Source of the DNA: Altibacter sp. HG106
GTDB lineage: Bacteria > Bacteroidota > Bacteroidia > Flavobacteriales > Flavobacteriaceae
Length of the DNA stretch: 64,000 bases
Assembly: GCF_028561755.1 (NCBI RefSeq)
Contig: NZ_JAQQTD010000003.1
Coordinates: 124,001 to 188,000 of the forward strand
Direction of reading: 5' to 3'
In this document: in pieces, positions 7,280 through 17,900 of the stretch
Position numbering within the stretch: the first letter of the stretch is position 1
Layout of the letters: the number at the start of each line of letters is the position of its first letter
Notes under the pieces: model-generated
Told to the model about the DNA's origin: nothing
What the model saw: only the letters and a program-made list of their open reading frames with translations
Database searches by the model: none
Made by a program: the position numbers and the translations under genes

Positions 7280-9400
7280 CTAGAAATCGTAGTACCAATT
7301 AAACAAGTCGGTTCTAATTCCGAAGTTCACCCAAGTAGTTTGGTTCTCGAACACACTTTCTGTATTGACTAAAGGCTTAAAATCCCGAAAGATCACGCTT
7401 CCGTAGATCTTTAGATTCGAAGACGGATTGATTACATACCCTGCTTGCAACTCAGCATGAAAGAAATCGGTCGTATTCCCTTGCCCCAATTCATTCCCTA
7501 GGTCGGAAACGCGATTATCTTCGGTGCCGTAAATACTTCCGCCGTAAAAAAGCATGTCCTCTTCGGAATTGAATTCGAAGCCGCGCTTCGCCACAATTAC
7601 TTTGGCATCGGCAAAAACACGATTCCATTGATAGCGGGCAATTCCAACGAATTCTGAAAAGTTCGCTCCCAGGGTATGTGCCATCGACTGATTGTTATGG
7701 CCGTAGTTAAGCACCACTGTATTGTGCGAATAGGTAAAAGGCCGCACGCGGTTGTATTCTGCCTGAATCATTAAATTAGAAACTCCGAAGGCGTCATAAT
7801 ACTTCGCTCCAAGCTGATATCCTTGTTTGTTTTTGTAGCTTCCTTCGGAACCAAAAAAGTCGCTGGAGGAAAATTCATCGATGATCAACTGCCCATAGGC
7901 ATTAATTCGGTCGGTAAATTTGTATTTGGCACTAATTCCTATCAAGGCATTTCCACCCCGAGATCCGGTGGAGAATTCAATGGCACGATAAAAGATAACC
8001 GGATTGATATAGTTGAAATCGAATCCACGGTCGTTGTCATTTTCCCAAATTACCGATTCAAACAAGCCAATATTAAGTCGTTTGGTCACATTGTAACTCA
8101 AATAATGATTCGCCATAAATTTGGTGCGAAACGAGCCGTCTGCTGTCACTTCCGGGCGAACGTCACGAAGCGACATCCACGTATTGGTGTATTTCAACTT
8201 CCAAAACGTAGTGTTTAATTTGAAGAAAGGATACGGACTCGCATTATCGCTTAACAACAGTGATCGATACCCGTCTCCTAAGAACAGCTTTCCATGGCCC
8301 AATTGTACGTTGAACCATTTGGAAGGCGAATACGAAACATGTCCCGTGGCAATCGGATAATCATACGAATCGTCTCGAAATCGCTTCGCGATACCGCGCC
8401 CCGGAATGATGGCAGGATTTCCGCCATCGGGTCTTCTTGCTTCCGCAAAGCGATTGAAGTAATCTGCAAATCGTCCCTGACTTTCATACACTACAGCGAA
8501 GAACCCGATGTTTTTTCCAATCCCCCCTTGCACGTATGCCAGTCGGGTGTTATTATAGGTATCAATATCGGCATCTACATCGCGACCTGCTTGCAAATCG
8601 ACTCCAGGGTCTACCGTTAACCAATAATCTTTACCCTTGATGGTGATAAAATGCTCATCCCACCATTTCCGACCCAACCAAGAGGTTTTGTTCATGCTCC
8701 AGGACTGATTTCGCTGTTTGAAATCGTAATATTGATTGACCTCAGAATAGATATAAGGCTTCTGAGCGGTGTGATTATTAGCCCCCACCTGATTGAGAGC
8801 CGCATCGAATAAAAAATAATTATGGTGCGATAACGGAATGTTGATATTGCTTGAATACTCCTCACCGTCGTAGGGACGTTTTTCCAGGCTCTCATATTCT
8901 GAAGTGCGATCAATAAGAAAAGTGTTCTTCTCGGCATTTGCCTCAGATTCCTCAGCTTCAGTTAATGTTTCAGGCGTCCTTGAAACTACTGCAGGTGCCT
9001 GCAACGGAATTGGAATGGGTAGTGTAAACTGTACGTATGCAGGATTGCTGTTGTAAGTGGCCGGCGTAATTTGTGGAAGGGCGGCAAACACCCGTCGTAC
9101 CTCTTCTTTTAATTCAGGGTACATCGCATCTACGTAGAGTACTTTGAATGAACCCTGCTTGTCCACCTCAAAAAATACGGAAAGCGTGCCCGAGTAGGAT
9201 TCTTCGGAAACAATATCTGGCACTTCAAACCTATCAAAAACAAATTGTTGCAAGGTTTGGTTAAAACACCCTTCCAACGCCGCGGCCGCTACATTTTCAC
9301 ATTCAGGAAAGACGGGATATTTCTCATATTCTGAACTGATATTTTGTGCAGCGATGGCAGTGGTTAACAGAAGGGCAACGATCGAGGCGAATCTTTTCAT
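7280..9400 (-). CDS. remB: RemB-like gliding motility protein: TonB-CTD-like domain plus Wzi-like beta-barrel
   Basis: A 706-residue exported protein (signal peptide about 1-18, ending AIAA). Residues about 25-130 resemble the TonB C-terminal domain of the two neighbouring TonB genes: PVFPECE, a second Cys 11 residues later, a DKQGSFKVLYV strand and ending in TLPIPIP. Residues about 190-706 are alternating aromatic strands with a terminal Phe, as in outer-membrane capsule-assembly (Wzi) barrels. Position two genes past TonB, VanZ and GcvH from sprA matches the Flavobacterium johnsoniae sprA-remB neighbourhood as I recall it, hence the name. An ATG six codons upstream (9418) is an alternative start. 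The preceding gene ends in a terminator, so it probably has its own promoter. Confidence 0.8.
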   Translation of the reverse strand: MKRFASIVALLLTTAIAAQNISSEYEKYPVFPECENVAAAALEGCFNQTLQQFVFDRFEVPDIVSEESYSGTLSVFFEVDKQGSFKVLYVDAMYPELKEEVRRVFAALPQITPATYNSNPAYVQFTLPIPIPLQAPAVVSRTPETLTEAEESEANAEKNTFLIDRTSEYESLEKRPYDGEEYSSNINIPLSHHNYFLFDAALNQVGANNHTAQKPYIYSEVNQYYDFKQRNQSWSMNKTSWLGRKWWDEHFITIKGKDYWLTVDPGVDLQAGRDVDADIDTYNNTRLAYVQGGIGKNIGFFAVVYESQGRFADYFNRFAEARRPDGGNPAIIPGRGIAKRFRDDSYDYPIATGHVSYSPSKWFNVQLGHGKLFLGDGYRSLLLSDNASPYPFFKLNTTFWKLKYTNTWMSLRDVRPEVTADGSFRTKFMANHYLSYNVTKRLNIGLFESVIWENDNDRGFDFNYINPVIFYRAIEFSTGSRGGNALIGISAKYKFTDRINAYGQLIIDEFSSSDFFGSEGSYKNKQGYQLGAKYYDAFGVSNLMIQAEYNRVRPFTYSHNTVVLNYGHNNQSMAHTLGANFSEFVGIARYQWNRVFADAKVIVAKRGFEFNSEEDMLFYGGSIYGTEDNRVSDLGNELGQGNTTDFFHAELQAGYVINPSSNLKIYGSVIFRDFKPLVNTESVFENQTTWVNFGIRTDLFNWYYDF

Positions 9401-9427
9401 GGAAATAACCATTTGCATTTACGGGGC

Positions 9428-9435
9428 GAAAGATA
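9428..9435 (-). promoter_or_regulatory. Possible -7 promoter element for remB
   Basis: The minus strand reads TATCTTTC, seven of eight positions of TAnnTTTG, 28 bases before the remB ATG and just downstream of the terminator at 9462-9490. A new promoter is expected here because of that terminator. Confidence 0.35.
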
Positions 9436-9461
9436 CGGTTTTTTCGATTCTTGCGATGAAA

Positions 9462-9490
9462 GAGAAAACCCGCTTGCAAGAAGCGGGTTT
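9462..9490 (-). terminator. Intrinsic terminator between tonB gene and remB
   Basis: A 10-bp perfect stem AAACCCGCTT / AAGCGGGTTT with a 5-base loop, followed on the minus strand by a T-rich TCTCTTTC. It sits 8 bases after the TonB stop codon. Confidence 0.75.
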
Positions 9491-9497
9491 CTTAGAA

Positions 9498-10295
9498 CTA
9501 TTGTACCTGAAACAATATGGGTATATGATAGACCACAGGAACCGGTGTGTTACCCTGTTTGCCCGGCTGCATCTTCGGGAGCTTTTGCAATACGCGAATG
9601 GCTTCGGCTTCCAATTCGGAATCCAGCGCTCGGGCCTGTATGTCCTGAACACTTCCGTCGGCGCCAATGGTAAAGACACACTGAATCTTTTTAGTGCCAC
9701 TCGCACGGTCGGAGAATTTACCGGCATTGAACTTCTTACCGATGAACGCTTGAATTTTTTGAGACAAACATTCGGTCTGGGCGGCCTTAGATACCATCCC
9801 TTCGCAGCCGGGAAATACCGGAGCGAATTCTACCGCGAGAATGTTGGTCGGTACCGACGGAGTTGCTGTGGGCGGTGTGGTTACCGGGACGTCTGGAACC
9901 ACAGGTTCTGGATCACTCTCAGACAGCGTGGGTGTCTCCATAAGAACATCTGTATTTGGCGTTGCTGTGAAACTTGTCAATGACCTTACTATCTTTCGCT
10001 TCTCAACCTTTTTTGGCTCTTGGGGAACAACTGATTTCGGAAGGATTTTAGGGGCCACTTTGTACCGCATTACCGGAGGCTCAACAATTTCAATTTCGGG
10101 TCCGTTGTATCCCACTGAACGCGGAGGTATTCCATATGTGTTTTCAATGACATAGGTAGTGATCGCAAGAGAAACTATGAGTCCGATTTGAAAAAATAGC
10201 CTGGAGTTCCATTGGAGATTCACGGCCTTTTTTTGATCTTGTTTACGTGCTTTCTTTGGTGGTTTGGTTTGGAAAAGTGATGAGAAGAAAAGCAT
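9498..10295 (-). CDS. Energy transducer TonB family protein (265 aa)
   Basis: An inner-membrane TonB-like protein that would pass proton-motive energy to outer-membrane receptors. It has a basic cytoplasmic start, one membrane helix (about 33-50), a Pro/Thr-rich periplasmic spacer (about 70-150) and a C-terminal domain (about 155-265) beginning FAPVFPGCE and ending HIPILFQV. Two cysteines 12 residues apart in this domain are shared with the next TonB gene and with RemB. It is the second of two tandem TonB genes; a terminator precedes it and another follows. The start codon lies inside an 11-bp inverted repeat (10288-10323). Whether it serves transport or gliding is not shown by sequence. Confidence 0.9.
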   Translation of the reverse strand: MLFFSSLFQTKPPKKARKQDQKKAVNLQWNSRLFFQIGLIVSLAITTYVIENTYGIPPRSVGYNGPEIEIVEPPVMRYKVAPKILPKSVVPQEPKKVEKRKIVRSLTSFTATPNTDVLMETPTLSESDPEPVVPDVPVTTPPTATPSVPTNILAVEFAPVFPGCEGMVSKAAQTECLSQKIQAFIGKKFNAGKFSDRASGTKKIQCVFTIGADGSVQDIQARALDSELEAEAIRVLQKLPKMQPGKQGNTPVPVVYHIPILFQVQ

Positions 10296-10323
10296 AACAT
10301 GACTGTTTAAAGGTTATGCTTTT
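10288..10323 (-). repeat. 11-bp inverted repeat enclosing the tonB start codon
   Basis: AAAAGCATAAC at 10288-10298 and GTTATGCTTTT at 10313-10323 are perfect complements with a 14-base loop. In the minus-strand transcript the ATG at 10295 lies in the 3' arm, so the hairpin would hide it. The plus strand of the same repeat ends in six T residues and would look like a terminator, but there is no plus-strand gene to terminate. Confidence 0.6.
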
Positions 10324-10344
10324 TTAAAACACAAGGGTTGTGCC

Positions 10345-10377
10345 AAAAAAAATGCCCCATTGAATAATGAGGCATTT
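10345..10377 (-). terminator. Intrinsic terminator after first tonB gene
   Basis: On the minus strand AAAATGCCTCATT, a short loop and AATGGGGCATTTT run into eight T residues. One G-T pair interrupts an otherwise long stem. It lies 23 bases after the stop of the 240-aa TonB gene. Confidence 0.85.
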
Positions 10378-10399
10378 TGTACTTGTATAGAACCAGCTG

Positions 10400-11122
10400 T
10401 TAGTCTTGTACCTGGAATAAGATGGGAAGGGCGTATAGTACACCAACCGCTTTTCCACGCTGCTTTCCGGGAACCATTTTAGGCAAGGACTTCACAACAC
10501 TAACCGCTTCTTGCTCTAATCGTGGGTGCGGCGCACGTGCACGCACGTCTACTACGTTTCCATTCTTATCGATTTTGAACTGAACTGCGATACGCTGACG
10601 TCCTGATAATCCAAGGTCACCTGCTAATCCGGTATCAAATTTCTTCTGCACATATTTCTGAATTTTCTCAGACATGCATTGTTTTTTCGCATTGTTATTA
10701 CCCGCGCTCTCGCAACCTGGATAAATAGGTACGTTCTCAATAACCGCGAAAGGTACGTCTGCAATTTCTTCTTCCACTACCTCTTCGATCTCTTCAATCT
10801 CAACGATTTCCTCGTTCTGATTGGTTTCCGTAGACTCGATGATCGTTTCTTCTACTTCCTCTTCATCTTCAACCACTTCAATTACTTCGGGAGCCGGTGG
10901 TGGCGGTGGCGGTGGCGGTGGTGGAGTAATCTGCTGGGTAATTGGAATTTCTTCTTCCAATTCATCTCCTACATCAACCATACCGGTATCTAGGGCATCA
11001 TTGTCATAATTCTTCCATTCAATGGCTTGCCATGCTATAAACAACATGAGCACCAACCCAATCTGAAAGAAGATCATACTTCTTTTGGACAAGTCGGCCT
11101 TCGGATTTTTCTTAGGTTCCAT
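10400..11122 (-). CDS. Energy transducer TonB family protein (240 aa)
   Basis: TonB-like inner-membrane protein: basic N-terminus with KRSMIFFQIGLVLMLF helix (about 14-32), a run of ten prolines followed by a long Glu/Val-rich stretch (about 68-125) forming a rigid, strongly acidic periplasmic arm, and a TonB C-terminal domain (about 128-240) with YPGCE, a second Cys 12 residues later and a final LPILFQVQD. It is a clear paralogue of the next gene. Downstream of gcvH and the VanZ-like gene in the sprA-remB neighbourhood. The poly-proline codons form a GGT/GGC/GGTGG-type microsatellite on the plus strand (about 10892-10922). Confidence 0.92.
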   Translation of the reverse strand: MEPKKNPKADLSKRSMIFFQIGLVLMLFIAWQAIEWKNYDNDALDTGMVDVGDELEEEIPITQQITPPPPPPPPPPAPEVIEVVEDEEEVEETIIESTETNQNEEIVEIEEIEEVVEEEIADVPFAVIENVPIYPGCESAGNNNAKKQCMSEKIQKYVQKKFDTGLAGDLGLSGRQRIAVQFKIDKNGNVVDVRARAPHPRLEQEAVSVVKSLPKMVPGKQRGKAVGVLYALPILFQVQD

Positions 11123-11145
11123 AATTGCGGGTTTAGATAGTTGCT

Positions 11146-11153
11146 AAAATATA
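11146..11153 (-). promoter_or_regulatory. Possible -7 element before first tonB gene
   Basis: The minus strand reads TATATTTT, seven of eight positions of TAnnTTTG, about 24 bases before the TonB ATG. The 66-base gap after the VanZ-like gene leaves room for a promoter; read-through from sprA-gcvH is the alternative. Confidence 0.3.
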
Positions 11154-11188
11154 CATTTTCTCTGGCAATCGAAAACGAAACTTTAAAA

Positions 11189-11587
11189 TTACTTGAGAAT
11201 GCGATTCTGAAGCAAACGAAAGCATAAAAGTCCGATAATCGACCCCGTGACGTTGGCTATTACATCGAGTACGTCGGGTTGACGCCCAACAATGTACAGC
11301 CCTTGTAAAGCCTCAATTATTATGCCATATATCAATGCGGCACAAAGGATTAGTATCGTCTTTGTTAGATCAATGGGTTTTTTTGAATCTTGTATGACCA
11401 TCGCCCAGAGCACAACAAACAGGATGAAAATTAGAATGTGCACGAGCTTATCAGCGTGCGCAAAGGGAGCCTTCGCGCCACTGGGTGGCATTAAGAATAT
11501 ATAGGTAATGGCCACGGTGTAACCCATGGCGATGAGCTTAACTAAGAGTATTCTAGCCGCCAATAATCTCCTGATATGCCGCTGCAT
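11189..11587 (-). CDS. VanZ-like membrane protein
   Basis: A 132-residue membrane protein with four hydrophobic helices and the VanZ pattern of a conserved Asp after helix 2 ([11 protein letters not shown], residues about 43-53) and a [19 protein letters not shown] stretch before the last helix. The family has unknown biochemical function; the founder gives low-level teicoplanin resistance. The ATG at 11587 overlaps the gcvH gene by 35 bases. A TTG at 11563 preceded by AGGAG, overlapping by only 11, is a good alternative start. Its place between gcvH and tonB is the conserved flavobacterial order. Confidence 0.82.
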   Translation of the reverse strand: MQRHIRRLLAARILLVKLIAMGYTVAITYIFLMPPSGAKAPFAHADKLVHILIFILFVVLWAMVIQDSKKPIDLTKTILILCAALIYGIIIEALQGLYIVGRQPDVLDVIANVTGSIIGLLCFRLLQNRILK

Positions 11588-11933
11588 CCAAAAGGGCTTC
11601 TACCTCATTCGGATCGCTCAACTTGATTTTTATCATCCATCCTTTACCATAAGGATCGGAGTTTACCTGTTCGGGCTCATCTTCGAGCGATTCGTTAAAG
11701 GCTATAATTTCGCCACTGAGCGGAAGAAATAGATCAGAAACCGTTTTCACGGCCTCTACGGTTCCAAACACTTCATTTTTATCTAAGGTCTCGTCCAGGG
11801 TGTCTACTTCTACATATACGATATCACCGAGCTCTCCCTGAGCAAAATCGGTAATTCCTACGGTAGCCTCATCTCCTTCAATGCGGACCCATTCGTGATC
11901 TTCGGTATATTTTAATTCGGATGGAACGCTCAT
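11553..11933 (-). CDS. gcvH: Glycine cleavage system H protein
   Basis: A 126-residue lipoyl carrier that shuttles the aminomethyl group between the P, T and L proteins of glycine cleavage. The lipoylated residue is Lys63 in [13 protein letters not shown], and the N-terminal [20 protein letters not shown] stretch is diagnostic. Length is normal. It lies 25 bases downstream of sprA, likely in the same transcript, although the other glycine cleavage genes are not in the window. Confidence 0.97.
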   Translation of the reverse strand: MSVPSELKYTEDHEWVRIEGDEATVGITDFAQGELGDIVYVEVDTLDETLDKNEVFGTVEAVKTVSDLFLPLSGEIIAFNESLEDEPEQVNSDPYGKGWMIKIKLSDPNEVEALLDAAAYQEIIGG

Positions 11934-11958
11934 AGTGCTGTATTTTTAGGGTTGTTAT

Positions 11959-14900
11959 TTAGTTTCCAAAATTATATCGCAGGGTGATTCCACTTCGAAT
12001 GGTAGTTTGCGGGAATGCCGTTGAGATGGCGTATTCTGAGAACGTGTGATCGTAATAGAACAATGCCGTCAAGTTCTTACTCAACGCATAATCTGCCGTA
12101 AATTGAATACCATAGATCGTTTGGCCTGCAGTTGTTTGATTGTTATCAATATCAAGATAACGAATAATCGTCTTATTATCCCTACGAGAAAGGTCTAATT
12201 TGAAGTTCAAATCACTTTTCAAGATGGTCTTTTTACCGCCAAAATTGGTGCCGATCCGCAGATCCTTGACCCGATATCCAAGCCCGAGAATGATTTCATT
12301 CCCTTGTATTTCGGTGAGTAAATTATTGGCAAAGCTCAGGGATAAGGCACGGTCTTTTCGGTATTCCGCCAAGATCTTCACCGAATTCTTCATTTCGAAA
12401 TCTAACTTGATCAAAGGAGAGAATTGTTCCGTAAGGTTGACATTGGTTAGGAAAATTTCATTCTTAAAGTTACCCGCCTGATCTAGTTCTTCAGGGTTGT
12501 CACGATTGAAATCCAAATTGGTTTGGAATTGATTCACGGTATAGTTAGCGCGGTATCCGTGTTGTACCGAAAAACGCTTAAAATTCTTTTTGAACCATTT
12601 TAAGTTCATCAAGCCGGTATACTTAATGTCCCAGTTGGGCAAGGGTATATCTCGTAAAATCCCCGTCTTCTCATCTTCAGCGTTGCTTCCTTTATAGGCT
12701 GCCAGGAAGGCCGGGAGGAGTACGTTTTGGTTGGTTCTTCCGAAACCAACAGGATATCCGGTTTCCTCATCTACCGGGAAATTAGGCGTTCCGTAGAACT
12801 CGGTGGCAAGTCGGTTTGCAATCGCCAATCGGTTGCTTTTAAAGGTTTCAAAAGGTTCCGATCCATTTTCATCACTAGCGCTAAAGGCAGTAGGCAACAG
12901 GAAGGTAGTAATATTGAAGTTTCCGAAGACATTCGGCGTTAATGATTGATACTGACCGTCTTCAATAATATAGTTTTCAGCGTAGTTTTCAGCATAAATT
13001 CTATTGGCATTGATATCGATCTTCAAATCGTTTAGGGGTTCAAAATTGAGCTGCACATCCAACTGTCTGCTCTCTACTTCTGTATAGCGCTCATTAAATT
13101 CGGGGTACAACGTAAGCCATCCCTTTCGAGCGAATTCACGGCGAACTTCTGCCTGACTACCGAAAACGAACGCTCCAGGTTTAAGGGTACCTACAAAGCC
13201 GATGGACGGGGTATACCCTGGAATAAAGATACCGTTGTTTTCCTGATAATTAAACTGAATCTTCTTCAGCGAGGTAAAGAGACCGACCACAGAATTTAAT
13301 GCTTTATCTCCTGCATTTAGCGATTGCTGTGGACGAGAGTTGTTGACAGATCTACCACCTCCTAATAAGCTGCGGCCTTCATTTCTGCCTCCATTGTTCG
13401 CACCACTTTCTGCCGTGCGTGTTTCTTTGGTACTCTCACCACCTTTTTCACCTCCGCTCGAGCCTTCGTTTCCACCTTTGGTTCCGCTATTTCGACCACC
13501 CGCGCCAGAGTTGTTACGAGCATTATTTCGCGTTCGACTCCGTGTTTTCTTGGTAAACCCAATATACTTGTAGAAGGTCGTCATGTCGAGACTCGAATTG
13601 ATTCGATGGGTGCTGGCATTCTGAATGGAATTCCCTAGATCGTATACTTGCGAGGTTCCGTCTCTCAATTCAATTTCGATACTATTAAACAAGTCACTTC
13701 CGTCCTGCCATTGGAAATCTCCCTGATAGGAATAGGTGGCTCGAATAAACTTCAGGAACGGAAATTTGGCCGTCGGTAAGTCGTAATTGAGCTGTAATGA
13801 TTGAAAATGCTGATTGGGCTCTCCCACATTGAAGAATCCGTCCCAAACGCCAATTGAGTTATCTACCTGTACCAGTCCTCCATCGGTATCAGACAAGTAA
13901 TTGGTCACGATGCGGTTATTTGTCGCGTCAAAGTTAAAACGAAGCGAACTCGTAAGGTTATAGTTTATCGTATACTGCCAATCGAATAAGAAGTTACGTT
14001 GGTACAAACGAGGCAGTGCGATATTCTGGTCGAGTAAGTTCAATTCTCTAAACTTCTGTTCGTTGTATTGACGGGTGATATTAGAGCTTACCGCAATACT
14101 TGTAGGCAAGTAATTGAAGTTCAGATCCTTTAAGAACTGCCAATACTTTCCAGTAAACAACGAATCGTTCTTTTTAAACGGTTCGTAGGTTTTTGGAGCA
14201 AAGCTGTAATTATACGTTCCTCCCACTCGCACATTTTGATCTAAGGATTCTTCTATTTCAAAGTCGTTATGGTCTATTTGATTATACGAATACGAGAAAG
14301 TAAAGTTCTCCACATCGTAAGGCATTGGTTTTTTCTCGCCGGTACGTTCCTTTCGAACCCCAATGAAATTCACGCTCTGTCGCCGTGTATAATCAATGGA
14401 TTGTTGCCTGATGGTTTCCTTGTCTTCTTCGCTTTCGGTATTATCCAAACGCGTATCTAGTTCAACATCGTCAAATTGCGGATCGAATTGTGGCGTGATA
14501 TAAGTTTCGCCTACTCCGTAATTAAACGGAAGCTGAATTCCCCATTTTCTTGGAAGCAACTGTCCGAGATTCATATTAGTGACCACATCGTACTGTACCA
14601 GGTCTTCCTGACTACGTTCGGTAGGGCCTTGTTCGATAGATCCAAAACCAACCGTGCTTACATTTCCGGTGGCACTAACGTTCATGAAGTCGGCCATGTT
14701 CGCGTCTAGCGCTGCCGTAGCCGCCCATCCGCCCTGGTTTTTCAATTCCGAAAGACGTAATTCGTTATACCATACCTCCCCGCAAATATCACTTCCCGTG
14801 GTGTTTCGCATTCCCAGCATAATGACTCGTACGTTACCAAAACTCGGATTTCCTCGAACCCCTATCTGCAATTCGTTTTCGGGTCCGGAGTATCCTCCAA

Positions 14901-17900
14901 GATCAGACTGAGAGAAGAACACCGTCTCGGTGGGGTCAAAATCAGGAATGATAGGCTGACCCACACCTCCGTACACTCTACTCTTGGCCTCTTGAAGTAA
15001 TTCTAACGGTAGGTTAATTCGGTTGGCAATTGGCCAAATATCTTCTGGGGAAGAGGTTCCTGCCGGGGTCACGTTCAGTGGAATTCTAATTTCGTAGAAA
15101 CTTGTATTTAAGTCGTTCCCCAAACGAATAAAAGCTTCCATATCACCATCTGAAATCATGTTTTCATCAACTAAGGATTCGGCATGAATAAACATCTCCA
15201 GATTCTTGTATTGGCGCATGTCTACATTGAAGTTCTTGTAGGCCCCTCGTGCATCCTCCGATTCTAATCCGCAGACACGCAATGCCAGCGATTGCTCATT
15301 TTGACGGATGACGTTATTGTTATTATTTAATTGCTCTCTAAAGACTCCCGGCGGAAGTACGTAAGGAATCGGCTCGCGTTGTTCATTCTGAAGGATATTG
15401 ACAGCTTCATTCTCAAACTCGGTGTTGTCATCTGAAGGGTCGTCTCCATCGGCCTCTAACGATTGTTGGTAGCGACGGTAATCCCCGCGCACTAATTCTA
15501 AGGTTCCAAAACGCAAGGTCGTATTCTGGTCGAACTCAGATAAGAACATTCGCATGAATCGCACCGAACGCAAATCTGAAATTCCATTCACCGCACGGTC
15601 TGCCTCACCAATGGGCACGCGGAATTGCACCCAACGTACCGGAATGACATCGTTGTTTTGAAGGGTGACTTCAATATCTTTTACATCGGTGATAAAATCG
15701 TTATTATCGATATTCATGCCCGGGAATAGATCTACTTCGTATTCGTAGTAGCTATTGACGGTGTTCATGGTATTATCGCGGTTAATATCCTCTACATCAG
15801 GCTGCGGCGTTCTTCCGCGGTTATCATCGGTTACCTCAACAGGAGAGTTTCCTTGAGATCCATTATAGCGTCGGTACCTTTGTTGAATGCCGCCTTCTCC
15901 CTGTAAAAAGTATTCGTAGTTATCTAGGGCCGGATCACCGCCATCATAGGCGCCAAACTGAGCGGTCTCGTCGGCATCATTCAAACCATCATACCCTATA
16001 TCTTGATTGGTTCGCTGGATTCCTTCGGTATCAAAGGTGTACACCAGCGATTGGTTGGAAGGTACTTTCCCCCATTCCGTAGGAATTGTATTGACAGTTC
16101 CGCCATCTTCGGGAAGACCGTTCTCGTATTGCTTTCTTCCGTCTTTCAGTATATCTTCTGAAATATTCCCCAGGTTGAACGTCAGTTTACCGCCATCGTT
16201 ATCGCCGTCATAGATGAAGGGGTCCATGACCCAAAATTGAATATATTCCACATTCGAGCGCTCAAAATCGGTTGTGGTTAATTGTCTCGTGATGGCACCA
16301 AAATTATCTTCCGGGTTTGGAAGATTGTTGGTTCCTGCCGCAGCAGGGTTATAATTGTAGTGTCCGCGATCTCCCGGATAGTACGCGAGGTCCAGAGTAA
16401 ACAAGGCCTGAGTTTGACCCTGTACAATATCTTGTTGCGGAAAAATTTCATCGATAAACACACGTCTCGTGAACGGAGACGATAGGTCTTCATCAGTAAT
16501 CCCATCAGGACGTGCGCTACTGTAGAAGATTGGGTCGATCGTATACCAGTTCATAAAAGCGCGACGATAGTTGTACGACAGATCATCATTAGCCGCCTCG
16601 CCTCCAAAGCCTAAGGGGGTGCTTCCTAAAAACCAAGTAAGCGGAGAGCTTACGTCAATAGCCGTTTGAGAAGCCTCGAAGTCATCTACATAAGAGGTTG
16701 TTTTTCCATCAAAATCAGACACTTTAGGAGCGCCCGGCAAGAGATAGGCAAATTCGCCACGAACGGATACATTCGACTCAACATCAGTGTCAATATTAGG
16801 TAATTTATTCACCAGTCGTGTTAAAAACGGAACCTCTGTAGAGTAATTGGCATTGAAACCAAAAATGCTGTTATTGATGGGTTCGTTGCTGAAAGCCGAC
16901 TTCTGCGTAAGCGGTCGTTCGTTCAAATTCAAATAGGTAGCTCCTATCTGAAAATTATCGCTGAATTTATGCTCTACATTAAATCCTGAAAAACGACGCG
17001 TTTGTTGACCAAATAAAGTGTTGTTTTCCGTGGTAATGTTAATAGGTGTATTCGAATTCTGAAGCGCCGGATCTAAGATCTGTACCCGACCAAGTTGATA
17101 GTTAACCGTATAGTCAACCCCTTCTACCAGAGTTCTACCCCCGGCGGTTACCGTAACGGAACCTTGCGGAATGTTGAAGGCTCCAATAGGGATTCCATCG
17201 CCACCAGAAGATTTATAGCTTCCGCGCAGTTGAAACTTGTTTTTGTCACTATCCTGTTGCTCCGCCTGTATTTTTGTCGTCGTATACAGGGTGCGGTAGA
17301 CATACTTTTGTTGGTTCGCGTTATAGGTTTCAGGAAGGTTATAGTTTTCAGAATTTTCGTCCTGTAATTTTTCAAATAAATACTCACCAAAGGGTTCTAC
17401 ACTCGTAAAGATGATGCGACCATTTTGGGTATCTACAGTGATTCCTGGCAGGAAATCAAAAAAGCCATCTCCCCCCGGTTGCGGGTCGCCGTTGTAGTTC
17501 AAGCGATCTAGGTTAAATAATCGCAACAAGGTAGCATTTTCAATATCCACAGGATTCACATCTCCTGGATCTGGTTCCGGGAAGGTGGTTCCCTCTACCG
17601 GAGAAATGTAGTTGAGCGGCGAAGGATCGACATACAGAATGTTCATTCTGAAGTCTTCCTGCTCTAGTTGAAAAGCACCTAGCGGATAGATGTTTTTCAT
17701 CATCAGGTCCCACACGGGCTCGTCTACATTCGTGATGTTACTTTTTAACATCTTCACCACCAGGTTCTGAGAAATTGGAATTTCCTCTCCCGGGTCTGGG
17801 TCTGGATCTCCGCCGGTTCCTCCGGGGCGCGTGGTTCCGGTGGCTTCTACCCCATCGGTTGAAAATTCACCCACCTGATACACTTCTCCATTTACTGTAA

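Noticed and set aside
9354-9983. 209-codon plus-strand frame across the remB/tonB junction
   Set aside because: Runs through a terminator hairpin and two well-supported minus-strand genes.
10892-10922. GGTGGCGGT-type microsatellite
   Set aside because: It encodes the poly-proline run of the TonB arm; a repeat by codon use, not a separate element, although length change by slippage is possible.
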